This document shows positions 39,406 through 50,714 of a stretch of 64,000 bases of DNA, one piece after another. Made by a program: the position numbers and the translations under genes. The stretch is taken from positions 36,301-100,300 of the forward strand of contig JACCGJ010018825.1 of assembly GCA_013407085.1 (NCBI GenBank), written 5' to 3'. How positions within the stretch are numbered: position 1 is the stretch's first letter; the number at the start of each line of letters is the position of its first letter. This DNA comes from Atriophallophorus winterbourni (lineage: Eukaryota; Platyhelminthes; Trematoda; Plagiorchiida; Microphallidae). The notes under the pieces are model-generated. The model saw only the letters and a program-made list of their open reading frames with translations. It was not told the origin of the DNA and did no database searches.

Positions 39406-40715
39406 TATTTGTTGTTGGCCTCCGTCGGTCGATGTCGACCATGGATGTACATCACATCGCATGAATTTCATGTTTCGCAACTTTTTGAATGACTAAACAG
39501 TCCGATTCGGGAGGAACAGTCTCTCCCGCAGCGCTTGCAACGATAGTCAGAACTCTGTTGTATTGCATCAGTTGCACGCCGGCGGCGTGATCTGCGTTCA
39601 GCAGCCAGGAGCTGTATTTGCTCCTCACCGGCTTGCAGTCGACGCTTTACACAATGCCTCCAAAGTGAGCGGTCAAGAGCAAGTTCTTCCCACTTGCGGG
39701 GTCAATGTCAAGAGCTTTTCATATCTCTTTTGTACCGCAAGTGCGGTCTGCCCAATGGTCGACTTCCTAATTGCAACCACCATAGCGTAGGTCTTCCGGA
39801 ATACGACCATTTTCCATTCTATAGACATGACCAAGCCACCGCAGCGGCGCTGACTAATAGGGTGATCATGCTCTGTAGACCAGCTTTTGAAAGCACTTCA
39901 GCGTTAGTCACTCTGTCCATCCACGATATGTTCAAGATACGACGGATGCTTCGTAGATGGAAAGCATTCAGCTTCCGTTCGTGTCTTGCGTGGGTGGCCC
40001 GGTTTCACTGCCGTATAGTAAAGCATTTAGTACGCACGCGCTGTATACCATCATCTTTGTCTTTACAGTCAGCTTGCGGTTACCCCAAACACGAGAGTTC
40101 AATCGGGACAAAATGACAGCTGCTCTGCCAATCCGCTTATTGATCTCCATGTCTAGCGAGAGGTTATCCGCAATGGTTGAACCAAGATATGTGAAATGAT
40201 GTACTGGTTCGAGCTGACAGTTTCCAACAGTGATGATTGGCGGCGATACAGTCCCTTGACCAAGGACTTTGGTCTTGCTCATGCTGATTGTTAGACCAAA
40301 GTCTCTGCATGCCGACGAAAAACAGTCCATTAGCAACTGTAGGTTCTCTTGGGAGTGAGCAATAAAGGCTGCATCGTCGGCAAACAACAGGTCACGGATT
40401 ATCACATCCCGTACTTTGGTTTGTGCTCTCAACCGGTTCAGGATGAAAAGCTTGCCATCTCTTCGCGTGCGTATGTAAATGCCTTCTGTTCTCGTCTCAA
40501 AAGCGTGCTTCAGAAGCAGGGCAAAGAAAATACCGAACAGCGTGGGAGCAAGAACACACCCTTGTTTGACGCCTCGGCGAATTTCAAATGCTTCTGAACT
40601 GCAACCGTTAAAATGGACTGAGCCTTTCATGCCTGAGTGGAACGAAATAACGAGTCTCAGCAGCCTTGGGGGGGATGTATTTATGCGTAGTAATTCCACC
40701 CTACATGCCGTTTAT
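39405..40715 (-). mobile_element. LINE with C-terminal zinc motif, 5'-truncated
   Basis: The minus strand encodes an RT with LLFADDAAFIAHS, and a C-terminal region ending in DYRCKRCGRDCSSRIGLFSH, then SKSCET and a stop near 39,470. This terminal CxxC...H...C motif is typical of a widespread animal LINE group with an endonuclease and FADDAAFIAHS-type RT, often annotated after 'craniofacial development protein 2-like'. A frame change near 39,965 separates the RT from the C-terminal part. Related ends lie at 61.9 kb and relics at 19.2-21 kb and 44.9-45.3 kb. Confidence 0.82.
39968..40699 (-). pseudogene. LINE reverse transcriptase (FADDAAFIAHS type), partial
   Basis: This 243-codon frame starts in the palm. 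It contains FEIRRGVKQGCVLAPTLFGI, the catalytic LLFADDAAFIAHSQENLQLL and LTISMSKTKVLGQGT. It continues with VHHFTYLGSTIADNLSLD and KTKMMVYSACVLNALLYGSE. The N-terminal RT motifs and endonuclease are missing, and the frame ends at a shift after YGSET, so it is a truncated relic although the visible part is well preserved. Confidence 0.85.
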
Positions 40716-40799
40716 ATAACATGATCTTTATCTAAACGAATATTTTTTCCATCATAACACGACAATACCTGACATTTTTGTAACTACAAAACTCTTGAT

Positions 40800-40918
40800 C
40801 TTTCTAATGCCCCAATTTATTTTGAATATATATTTATTGTCCTTATACGAATATCCTGTGGTGTTGTACAGCTACGAGCATTTTTCCCATAAATTCTTGA
40901 ATCTTGAATCTTGAATCA
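40800..40918 (+). repeat. CR1-type 3' end with TTGAATC tail
   Basis: CCTGTGGTGTTGTACAGCTA and CCCATAAATTCTTGAATCTT, with the TTGAATC unit repeated, parallel the 3' end at 56,780-56,845. Confidence 0.6.
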
Positions 40919-40919
40919 T

Positions 40920-41760
40920 TACCAGGTTGATTTTGTTTATTGATGTATCTTATGCTATCTGAATTTCCTGATGTTGTAGCGTTGATTAATTTAAATAATG
41001 CTTTCTGCTTTCCACTGGATTTGAGGGCTGTCCAGTTAACGGAATTCAATTTGTGGTTTATAATTTGTACTGTTGTGTCATATAGTTTGTACGCATAAAG
41101 AAGAGAAGAGATGTAATGCTTATTACGAGCACATGATGTTAAATAAACAATACGATTTCTAACTTATGAGCTTTTTTCAGTTTGGAGCGTCTAGCATGTC
41201 TAGTAGTAGATTTTTCTAGTAACTCAGATTACACTAGAATTACGAAAAAGGAAAAACGCAGTCCAATCTTCGTGTTTGATGGGGTTTTCAAAGATTCTCC
41301 AGTCTAGGTGACTAATTATACGTAGTTTTTTACTACTAGTCATTATACTATTGCAACTCAATTCAAAAGATATAATGTTATGATCGCCATTAAAATATTA
41401 TCAAGATACGTTCAAGCTAGAAGATGTGATATTTAGAATGAAAAGAAGGTCAACGTTAATGTTCTTACATGTTGGTTTATCGAAAAACTATGTAAAACAA
41501 ATTTTTGGTGATATTGTAAAGAGTTTTTTATCGGTACTTTCTACACGGTTAAGTGTAGGCATGTTAAAATCTCCTGCAATTAATTTATAGCGTAAGGGTG
41601 GACAGAGGCGTCTATGAAACAATCGGTGAAGCGTCAAAGCGTTGAAGAAGTAGGAGCCGGTGGGTATTAGATGCATCCTACTAAGACATTAAAAGCCGGT
41701 AGTGCAAGCCATATAGAATCTACGATTTGATCAAAGACGGATGAAATGATGATGTTCGCT
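40920..41760 (-). mobile_element. Decayed CR1-like endonuclease and linker
   Basis: The minus frame at 41,676-41,488 reads SYFFNALTLHRLFHRRLCPPLR, then YKLIAGDFNMPTLNRVES, the GDFN motif of the CR1 endonuclease. Linker-like KQKALFKLINAT occurs near 41,010. It abuts the TTGAATC tail at 40,918 in opposite orientation. Confidence 0.6.
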
Positions 41761-42520
41761 TGAAGGTTAGAATGAACATAACCAAGGCATCCTCATATAT
41801 GTTTTGAAAGGCGGTCTCTCCTGGAAATGAAATAGTATGGAATCATAAGTTCACAATTTTTCGTTTAAGATTCAGTTATTAGAGTAATATTAGCGGGGTT
41901 AGAAAGAAGATATGAAAGTAAAGGTAAAATCTTGTTAGTTATAGAATGAGCATTAATACGAATAAATCAAAGAGATGCGATTGTCGGAGAATGGTTTATT
42001 ATAGAATTGATCATTGTGCAGCGCAGGTTGGTCCACGTTAAACACTTTCGTGGATGAATTGAAAAACTTCTCATGTTTGAGTAAAAGAACATAGAAGGGT
42101 GAGTGTGAAATGAGATCAAATATGGGAAGTGGGTATCAATGGACCAGCTATTATGGTTAAAAATGCGGAGATGGATTGTAATAATTCAAAAATTGGATTG
42201 TGAATTTTGGAAACGGTCGATAGTATTGCGATTTCCAATCTAATGGATTAAGCATTATACGTCGATTAAAAATAGGAGAATTTGTCGCATATTGGTTTAT
42301 CAAACTCATCGAACTTTTAACTGAACCAATAATTGACCATGTCGTTCATGACTTCCACATTTGGCGACCAAATGGAAAGACATAACCGGGTGGTGCAGCA
42401 TGACCCTAATTATTGTTCGTGCGTGTTAAAGGCAGCTTGCATACTGTCTAACTGACCTTCTCATACGAAGCTTTTCTCATGGTTGCGCATCATCAGCATG
42501 GAAAGCTTTTGTGAATTAAC
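41760..42520. other. No assignable feature
   Basis: AT-rich sequence with short frames only, possibly the eroded 5' part of the neighbouring minus-strand CR1 relic. Confidence 0.3.
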
Positions 42521-42524
42521 CAAA

Positions 42525-42640
42525 TTACAAGGGTGGATGTCGTTCCGACATAACAAATTACAGACCTGTCAAGCCGCTCTTTTGTATCGCAAAAATTATA
42601 TGAGCGCATCTTAAGTAAAGGATGTTTTCTGCAGCGCAAC
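42525..42640 (+). mobile_element. CR1-like RT motif fragment
   Basis: Plus frame KGGCRSDITNYRPVKPLFCI matches the RT motif-1 region of CR1-type ORF2. The rest of the domain is not visible downstream. Confidence 0.5.
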
Positions 42641-43249
42641 ATGGTTTTCGCCGAAACAAATCTTGTTGGTCCAATTTATTCATCACTCAAACTGGTGACT
42701 GGAAACAATTTCTATTTATTTCCCGTTTATCATCAAAACTCCTCGAATGTCTGCAATGTATCATATGTAATTTTTATTAGCAACGAGCTAAAATGTTTAA
42801 GGGTCGCTATGGCTGCGCTACAAAAGATGCAGACACCAGCACTGGTATGTCGACAGGAAGAGGTTACATATTTTTAAATAGTAATATGTATTTACGAGCC
42901 TCAAGTAAATGTGTTTCGTTTTGTCGAGGGAAATAGCACAAAAAAACCAGAAAAACCAAGCAGCATCATAATAGTTTGGATTTGAACTATATATCTGAAG
43001 TACAGTACGAGTATCATCACGTTAGTCAACATTTTGCAGCGACATTCTCCGTGACGTCTGCTCAAATTGACGCATGTTACCACAGTCTAACAAGAGTCTG
43101 CAGAATTCTGCTAGTGAAAAACTGTAAGATGGTATTCGGCGATTTCAATGACGAATTCGACGCAGATGAAGAATATTGGCCTACATTTCTATGAAAGTTC
43201 GAATTAGGAAGAACCAAGAAATATGGACAATGCGTTTTTGAAATAATTA

Positions 43250-43600
43250 TTCAGTCCTCTCCGTGCTGGGTGGCACATTGTGCGAAGACAACTCCACGCC
43301 AGTGGCTCCGGTCTGTCGCTCTTTCCGTTGCTGTCTGCACCGTGAATCCTTGTGCATGAAGTTCGCGTTCCAACGTTCTGCGCCAAGTTTCCTTGGGCCG
43401 TCCCCTTTTTCGTTTACCTTGCGGATGCCAGTGCATGGCTACCTTCGTATGCGAACTGGGATCCATTCTGCAGACATGACGGAACCACGGATCTGTTGTC
43501 ATCGTTTCCGTAGCAATGTAGGTTTTACGGAATAGGGTTGCTAGCCCTAAGCCCAACCCTCCTCCTTTCTCAGACGGGCTTGGGACCGTTCTTGGCGGAG
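43250..43600 (-). mobile_element. LINE ORF C-terminal fragment
   Basis: The minus strand reads RHVCRMDPSSHTKVAMHWHP, QGKRKRGRPKETWRRTLERE and TDRSHWRGVVFAQCATQHGED. The order RxGRPKxTWRRT ... DRxxW...V...CA..H is the usual C-terminus of RTE/BovB-like LINE proteins. The fragment is in one frame. It differs in sequence from the C-termini at 6.8, 14.7 and 39.5 kb, so it marks a further LINE family. Confidence 0.75.
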
Positions 43601-44144
43601 TTGCGTTTTTGAAATGTGTACACAATTTTCTCTTTGTGTTACGAAAGATACAGCATAAATTATCATGCAAACATTCTCCATTCAGTCATTGGCATCTGCT
43701 TTATCGCATCCTTATTAAGCGTCCCAACACGAAAAAGTATCATTCACGGGTTAATGCAAAACAGAATTTCAGTTCCGTTTTATAGGACAGTACGTGGTTA
43801 ACGAGCCAATCGAGCGTTCAGATTGTTTTTTTATTTTATGCCATAGAAGAATGTCCGCCACTCAAAACAATATCCTCAAAATTTTAGTCTCACGCCTTAC
43901 GATTTTTGCTACTGTCCACCGTTTGACCGACGGCGATTAAGCGTTCATGAATCTTCCTCGAGACTGGCGCATTTGAGTAGATTTGTCTGAACGACCAGTC
44001 GTGAAGGAGCTAGTAACATTTTTTAAGTCGCTCAACCAATCTGATCTCCGTGCCGAGTCTTCACATCGTCTAAGGAGTAAGCTAACGCCGATTAATAAAA
44101 TAGACAAAATTGTTTTTCGCGTGTTGGCGAATTCTTTATTTATT

Positions 44145-44230
44145 TTTTGACTACACATCAGTACTCAGTCCTTCGATGTATTCACGAATTATATCATGAT
44201 GGTCCATAATGAATGAATCACTGGACCATC
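44145..44230 (+). repeat. Copy of the 60-bp unit of 16,021-16,140
   Basis: GACTACACATCAGTACTCAG and TCCTTCGATGTATTCAC followed by a GGACCATCGTGATCAC segment parallel the unit at 16.0-16.15 kb. A minus copy is at 45,845-45,905. The family is unnamed. Confidence 0.5.
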
Positions 44231-44734
44231 GTGATCACATTTGAAAATATTTGAAATGTGCTTAACTCCCATTCAAACATGAAAAAGGTAAATCTTAAAT
44301 GATAGGGAAGAAATGGATTTAAAAATTTTTCGATTATATAGAAGTGTTAGCACAATCAAACAGAGATAAAGTGTCGACACCTCGAATGAACCAGGCATGC
44401 AATCAAATTTGGTGAACGAGTGGATCGACTTACACACAAATACTTCCTTGCGGCTATCACTGACGCTCATCTTAGCAAGTATTTATAAGGTGCAAGACGG
44501 TTTCCAAATTCGGACAAAATAGTAGCTAGCTAGCATCTATTTTACCTCTGGTCAATCAACACCACACGCACCCACACATTTGCATTCGATATACCACGTT
44601 TTCACCGGAATTGTTGTTAATCCTTCTTTTCTTTGCGAGTTTGTGTGATGTTAATGAATGCGAATGAATATTTTGGTACTTGGTTATGTGTTTAACCGCA
44701 TTACACATCTCTTTGGACACATGTGATTGAAAAG

Positions 44735-44905
44735 GTTGGTCGTACCAACCTTATCCAAAAGTGGCATACAAATGATCCTTGTTTATTATTCCTCCACTGT
44801 TTCAAGCGCATGCGGATCATTATCCTACTGTTCTCTCCTGATGAGTGCAAACAGCACGATACCGGTCATGGGTTGTGTGAGTGATGTAAATGCATGCAAA
44901 TGTAT
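44735..44905 (+). ncRNA. Hammerhead-like repeat H4 with GATA box
   Basis: CTGATGAG is at 44,838-44,845, and stem II is GTGC/GCAC with an AAACA loop. The GAAA box reads GATA, and ACCGGTC follows. The upstream ACCAACCTTATCC and TTTCAAGCGCATGCGGATC boxes show more of the repeat unit than other single copies. The change in the GAAA box should abolish or greatly weaken cleavage. Confidence 0.72.
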
Positions 44906-45330
44906 ATTTACATCGCCTATCATTATCACAATTGGAAACTGTCAGATTTAGCCAGTTTAGAATTTCATAGATACGTTGGTGTGTTAATAATTGGATTAAT
45001 ATAGCTGCTGCTATTCTAACCTGCGTGAACTCTATTGTATGGAAAACTGCCATTACGGGTATGTACTGAATGCTTTGCTAAACAATAGTGAAAACTGGAC
45101 CATCAAAGCGAGACACGAACGATAGATGAAAGCTTTCCATAAACAGAGTATCCGTCGTATCTTGAACATATCGCCAATTTGCAAAATAACGATTGCTGAC
45201 GAGCTTTTAAAGCTAGATTACCGAGCACGTTGACTGTAATACGACAGCAAATCCTACTTCGTTTAGGTCACGTGGAGAGAAATAGAAATTAGTCTTATTC
45301 CAAAACATCTAACCAATAGTGAGTTTAAAT
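44905..45330 (+). mobile_element. Decayed LINE RT C-terminal region
   Basis: TSPIIITIGNCQ near 44,908-44,942 matches SPPIITVGNCQ of the LINE at 40 kb. Downstream, ALLNNSENWTIKARHER and SIRRILNISPICKITIADEL match the SETW...RCLRRIL region. Hammerhead H4 lies directly before it. Confidence 0.6.
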
Positions 45331-45473
45331 CGGGGCGTTGTGTAATTCTTTATTTGTAGGATGCTGAAGAGTATAATCTGCTCCCGGTCGCTATTCCTGG
45401 ATCACACCCTTAGCATGGAACTGACATCCTTCCTCCGATTATTGCCTATCGCTGTAAGCGCTACCACAGATTT

Positions 45474-45474
<1 letters not shown>

Positions 45475-45541
<67 letters not shown>

Positions 45542-45655
45542 GACTACTACTACTACGACTACGACGACGACGTACTACGACGACGACGACTACGACTACA
45601 GACTACTACTACTAATACTACTACTACTACTACTTCTTCTTCTTCTTCTCTTCTT
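45475..45655 (+). repeat. Long trinucleotide microsatellite (TAC/ACG)n
   Basis: About 180 bases of ACT/TAC repeats with interspersed ACG units, ending in CTT repeats. Its open frame encodes only poly-Thr and similar runs and is not a gene. Confidence 0.95.
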
Positions 45656-45659
45656 CTTT

Positions 45660-47580
45660 CTGGACTTGTGGAGCAAACAAAAGCTAATCAAATGTGCCAG
45701 TCTGGAGAAAGATTCATTATCGCTTAATTGCGATCGGTCGAACGCATCTTAGTAAGGCGTTGGAATACAATGGTGATGGTTGAAGACCACCCGAATCGGA
45801 GAATATGCTCGAATAAGAGTGAAACTCTAGTCCAGACCTTTGATTTTGGACCGTTGTGATCAACCATGTGAACATTTCGATGGGCTTGGCATGGATGAGT
45901 AGTTACTAAACGTTCCCTTTCACCATTTTCTTTATCATCTCGATCAGAAATCTCTTACAACATTTGATTTGTTTAGATTGCTTAAATAAGACTTGGAATA
46001 CAATATTCTGAGCGTTTGCCCGAATAAAAAGACATTACCGCTTATAGCATGTCGATGCATCATTATCCATATTGCATGTTGTACAGTTGGGCTCATCGGT
46101 TGCGATTCAACCGATAAATCGTCTTTTATTCAAAAACGGAAAAATGGGTATCTTTGATTCAGAAGAAGTCTACGAATTTGTTGATCTATTAAGGGTGTTC
46201 TTATTAATAGACGCGTAGAAATTATTCAAAACAATTTCTATATATAATTATAAACCAACTAAAATTATCTTCAAAAATGTGTACTTAATCTATTATCATT
46301 AAGTATCATTGTAACAATTGTTTACGGGCTCCCCACCATCTCAAAGAAAAAGACAGAATTTGTTTAATTTTTTATTGTTCAACCTCAATCAACTAACAAC
46401 TAGTGCGACTACATTTCACTACAACTAACTAAAGATTGCTTGCAACGGTTGAACAATTGCGTGCGTTTAATCTGAAATGAAAGAAAATATGTGAAACTTT
46501 ATTTCTTTAGAATATGAATTTGCTTGTGTATTGAATAGGCAACAATTGCGTTGCAACATCTGGGACGTGAAATAACTCGAATCAATTGCACAAGATCGAG
46601 GAAGTCAACGAAGTGACATTGATTTGCATCCAGCTCTATTTAAATTCATAGTTTCAAAGATATTGTCACTTAGATCAACATGAGCGCAAATAATTTGGTT
46701 CGCAATTCACAAATAAATTAATACTCTGTACGGTATTTACGAATATTCGATTCTATTAAAATGTATGATCCCCAGACTAGGTAAAAATGTATAGCTACAA
46801 AATCGAGTCGGTTGTCCTGTAATTAAATTTACCAAAATATAAATATAGATATTAAAATTAAATCGTTTATTTTGTTCTATTGTTCGCCATATTTACTTTG
46901 ACAAAGAAGAACCTGAACGGATATCTCAAAAACGAATTTTGAAGTTTTAGTATTTTTAGCATGTATAAATATAAATAAATAGCTATTAGTTAACAAATTG
47001 ATACATTTCCGCTTTTCTGAACTCATCCTAATAATCCTTTTATTGTTATTTGGTGTGGGGACATGAATCTCAGTTCTCGATCTACAATATGCACGCATGA
47101 AGTTTTCAATGAATTATCGCACAATATCTGTTTGAAACTGATCCAGAAAACGCAACTTTACGTGAGAAAGGTCATCTCACTTAGACTGCCATTCGAAAAA
47201 CAAAACCTTACTTGTCCGCGTGTTTACAACGTTGATCTGGCATAAAGCAAAGTTTAAAGTGGGTTATCGAACATCCTATATTGGAGCATGAATGAAATTG
47301 ATTATATGTTATCAGATAAAATCACTTTAAAAACTAAAAACATCTTGTTGTACGGCGAAGCACATATTCCACATTCAATAAATATTCTGCCTACAAATTA
47401 ATTGCATTTGCTTCAGATCGATTGTTGTTTACTGTCCAAAACGAAAAACCTCCTTAAATAGTATAATGATTCGCAATGTTCCAAAGATATCCGATGATCA
47501 TCACATGGAACACTTTCTTTCCCAAATTGAGATAAGACAAATAATTTAGTACGTATTGAATCCAAAATCCTAGATAACAC
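45660..47580. other. AT-rich, no recognisable gene
   Basis: Apart from a minus copy of the 60-bp unit near 45,845-45,905, I find only short chance frames, with stops in all six frames throughout. Confidence 0.45.
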
Positions 47581-47584
47581 CAAC

Positions 47585-47985
47585 GCCAGACATCAAGCTG
47601 AACGAACTACTTCAATTTTTAACCCGTGATTGTTTGAGCATCTCAGAATTATTTGTGAATTTGGAATCTGTTAGTCGAACGCACAGTTCTAGTTAGCCAA
47701 AATTAGGATATAAATAGATGCTATTATTCAAATATTGCGTACTTCGAATTGATTCTGATTGAACGTTTTTTCATAAAATATTTCATGCTTATCTTGCTGT
47801 CAATAATCTAAATTACCTACTTAATTAGAAGAGATGATGATACGTCAAACTCGAGTAGTAAGCACGGATGGTTTACATATAACGAATTACTCACAGTATA
47901 TTCGCAGCTACATTCCTGATGTAAAACATAGAAACATTCGATTATTATATGAGATTGAATGCTTTCAGATCACTCGATGAATTTA
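47585..47985 (+). repeat. Long direct repeat R, left piece
   Basis: 47,585-47,880 matches 62,275-62,560 closely; both share GTGATTGTTTGAGCATCTCA, AGTCGAACGCACAGTTCTA and TCAAACTCGAGTAGTAAGCA. It then matches the GAATTACTCACAG ... CCTGATGTAAAACATAGA block and breaks off at about 47,985, where the inverted-repeat arm begins. Confidence 0.75.
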
Positions 47986-48189
47986 TTTTTCATTGAACGT
48001 GTCAAAGATAAACATATTTTTGACAAAAGGTCACCTGGATCAATTTTCACATTGAGACGTTAATATGAAGAGCAAGCAGGATAATATTAAATAGAATTAG
48101 GCGTGCATGACGTTTCTTTTACTCAAGCAAATTTTCGTGAAGATATTTCATTAAAATCATAGGTTAATATTTTATAACATTGTTCGAAT

Positions 48190-48440
48190 CGAAAGTCTGC
48201 GCTTCTCAGACGACACAGATATGGTTCTGTCTACAAGAGGCATCGAAATACAACTGATTTTGTAGAGAGAATTAGAGAATGTTCAAATTGGATGATTTTC
48301 CTTATTATATTGGCTCAGTGTCCATCTGAAATTTTACCGACTGGGAAAAATGAACGAAACATTTGATAAGTTAAAAAGGTGAATTATATAAGGAGTGCTG
48401 ATGGTTAAATTGCTTTTATTTATACTAAAACGTTCCGGGC
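48190..48440 (+). pseudogene. RT-like relic within the inverted-repeat arm
   Basis: Plus-strand SLRFSDDTDMVLSTRGIEIQ resembles the catalytic (F/Y)ADD region of a LINE RT, with stops soon after. The mirror copy lies at about 54,000-54,250 on the minus strand. Identification rests on one motif. Confidence 0.35.
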
Positions 48441-49049
48441 AATTCTATGTAGGGAACTGCTGATGGATATAAGGGAATAACAGAAAATGTTTTGGAAACT
48501 TTAGCTTCAGAACGCCTGATTTTAAGATTAGGTTTCGTAGCTGACTAGTGTCATGATTCATTAAATGTTTTTAATAGTCAAGCATAATTTAAAGAATAGT
48601 TTCTACGTAGTCTATCATTATGTTCATCTTCCGGGAATAAAACGCAGTGTGTAAACAACAGATTTAACAGTTCAAACAAAAACTGATAATCATAAATATA
48701 TCTCACAATGAACGTTTGTGAAACGTAGGTTATAAAACAGCGGTATACTATTTTTCTACTGCTGATTTTTTCGAATGCTTTCAGCTATCAAGAAGTGGCA
48801 GTGCCTCTGTAAGTCGACAATTTGTTTCCCTTGGGTATTTAGGTCACTCCCAGCATTAGCCTCATTTAAATTTTAATTCGCTAACGCTACGAAACATACA
48901 AAGCATTTTAAATGATTCTAAAAAACGCGATAATTTTGCGTACATACTGTTTCGAAAACAATGGGATATTTTGCACTCAGATACTGTTTTTTCAATTCCG
49001 TCGGCGATATATTGACATCACCTAATGTAGGAATAAGCTCATTTACATG

Positions 49050-49140
49050 CATTTTCATCAAACGCACTCACCAGGTTTCGTGCTGTTATCACTCCTCAGA
49101 TAGGGGCGATATAAACTGATCCGCATACGCTTAAAACACT
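49050..49140 (-). ncRNA. Hammerhead-like repeat H5 (CTGAGGAG core)
   Basis: On the minus strand the core reads CTGAGGAG (complement of 49,092-49,099), with GAAA intact (complement of 49,076-49,079). The T-to-G change in CTGATGA hits a position that, from memory, tolerates substitution in natural hammerheads. Stem II is GTGA...GCAC. It is the left half of a head-to-head pair. Confidence 0.62.
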
Positions 49141-49219
49141 GTCGCGCTTCAATGATGAGGTTGGATAAGAATGGTATATATGCCAGTAAAAAAGTGCAAA
49201 CTGTTTGCCATTCTTTCAC

Positions 49220-49315
49220 GGTTTCAATCGCATGCGGATTATGATCCTACTGTCACTACTTGATGAGTGAAAGCAGCACTAAACCGGTTGAGGTGAGTGT
49301 GTATGTGTGATCTAA
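49220..49315 (+). ncRNA. Hammerhead-like repeat H6 (TTGATGAG core)
   Basis: TTGATGAG is at 49,260-49,267, the GAAA box reads TAAA, and ACCGGTT follows. The first C of CUGAUGA and the G of GAAA are both changed, so it is probably inactive. It is the right half of the pair with H5; the cores are about 165 bases apart. Confidence 0.6.
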
Positions 49316-49404
49316 GTGGTATCACAATTTGAAACGCGTAGATTATTTACGACATCGCTTCATGCATTTCAATATATTTTTCTTTTATAGCGAATCTTCT
49401 ACCC

Positions 49405-50710
49405 TCAAACTCGAGTAGTAAGCACGGATGTGTCTGACGCAATTTAAATCCTGAAGACGGTTTACTGATGGATTTCATTTAACGAATAACTCACAGCTCA
49501 TTTTCAGCGTTATTCCTGATGTAAAACATAGAATTATTCGATAATTATATGAGTTTCAATGATTTCAGATTACTTGATCAATTCAACTTACATGGATCTG
49601 ATGATCTGATAGCTGTTTGTAGTAAATTGAATGTAGTTTATTAAGTTTTGTGTATGAATGCATGATGAATGTAGTATAGGAATGCAGTTTATATACAACT
49701 CACTATGCCTTTCTAGATCGCTCAATACTAAAATTGTAATGAAATTAGACATTAATTGGTAATATTCGCAAAGCGTTCTGAAATAATTTTATGGCAAACA
49801 TGAAGATGTCCTTCACTATGAAACACAGTACATGGGGTAATATTGATAGCCATGATTTGCCCAACACGAATTTAAAAAAAAATATTTTGCGGAAGCGAAC
49901 ACTTGATTGAAATACTCTCTTTCCGGCGTAATAGTTTTATACATCGAAACAAATTCACTGGTAAATGTAGTAAGCTTTTATAAACAACAATGCACGAATG
50001 ATTCATAAAGAAAATCTTTTGAATAAGAAAAGAGATCTTCTATCAAACCAAGTGTGGATATCTTGAAGGGTACATCTTTAGGAGAAGAGCCAAATGAATT
50101 AATTGAAAAACGCGTTGGTCAAATGCCGATTTGACGCATCAATATGAACTCAAATATCGCACTTTATTCAAAGTATTTGATCATTTACTTTAGAAATGCT
50201 TCAAAAAGCATTTTTATTCAATATTATGATTATTCATGCAACAGAAGCATAGGATGTTCTTAATTAATACCACTTACTTTTGTTTTGACCAACTGCAAAT
50301 CGATAATACATCGAAAATTAGAATATTATTATTAGATTAGTGAAACAGAATACTTATGTATGTATATGAATGAATATAAATGTATGAATTCATGTATGTA
50401 TGAATTTACGCATTTATGTATGTATGAATGCCTTCATAATCTCTCTCTCTCCTCTCTCTATATATATATATATATATATAATATATAATATATATATATA
50501 TGCATGTATGCATGTATGCATGTATATATTTATACAAGTTTGCATATTTATGTATTCATTTAAATGCAAAAGACTGGAAATATTTTCCGCTACTAATCCT
50601 GCTAGGCATTGATTTCTCAACTTCCTGCGTCCAAACCAAATTTCTTGAAATCTTAAATAATTACCGTCTTTGAATTAGTCAGTTCTCTTATAAATTTGGT
50701 TTTTTCATAC
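49405..50710 (+). repeat. Long direct repeat R, main piece
   Basis: It parallels 62,530-63,853. Shared anchors are AAACTCGAGTAGTAAGCACG, AATGTAATGAAATTAGACAT-like blocks, CATGGGGTAATATTGATAGCC, AAAAACGCGTTGGTCAAATG, CAACAGAAGCATAGGATGT and AATTAGTCAGTTCT near the end. The other copy is continuous where this one is interrupted by the inverted-repeat arm. It is non-coding in both copies. Confidence 0.8.
50447..50505. repeat. (TC)n and (TA)n microsatellite within repeat R
   Basis: A CT run followed by TATATA repeats and GCATGTATG units. The partner copy near 63.6 kb has a shorter version. Confidence 0.9.
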
Positions 50711-50714
50711 TACC

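Larger units (their letters stand above)
47985..49408 (+). repeat. Left arm of a 1.4-kb inverted repeat
   Basis: It reads as the reverse complement of 53,027-54,447 over essentially its whole length, with small indels. Anchors include TCATTGAACGTGTC (47,991), ATAAAACGCAGTGTGTAAAC (48,638), the hammerhead pair at 49.1-49.3 kb and TAGCGAATCTT at the inner end. The spacer between arms is about 3.6 kb. Confidence 0.85.

Noticed and set aside
45361..45615. 84-codon poly-threonine open frame
   Set aside because: It is generated by the trinucleotide microsatellite. Low complexity alone explains the lack of stops.
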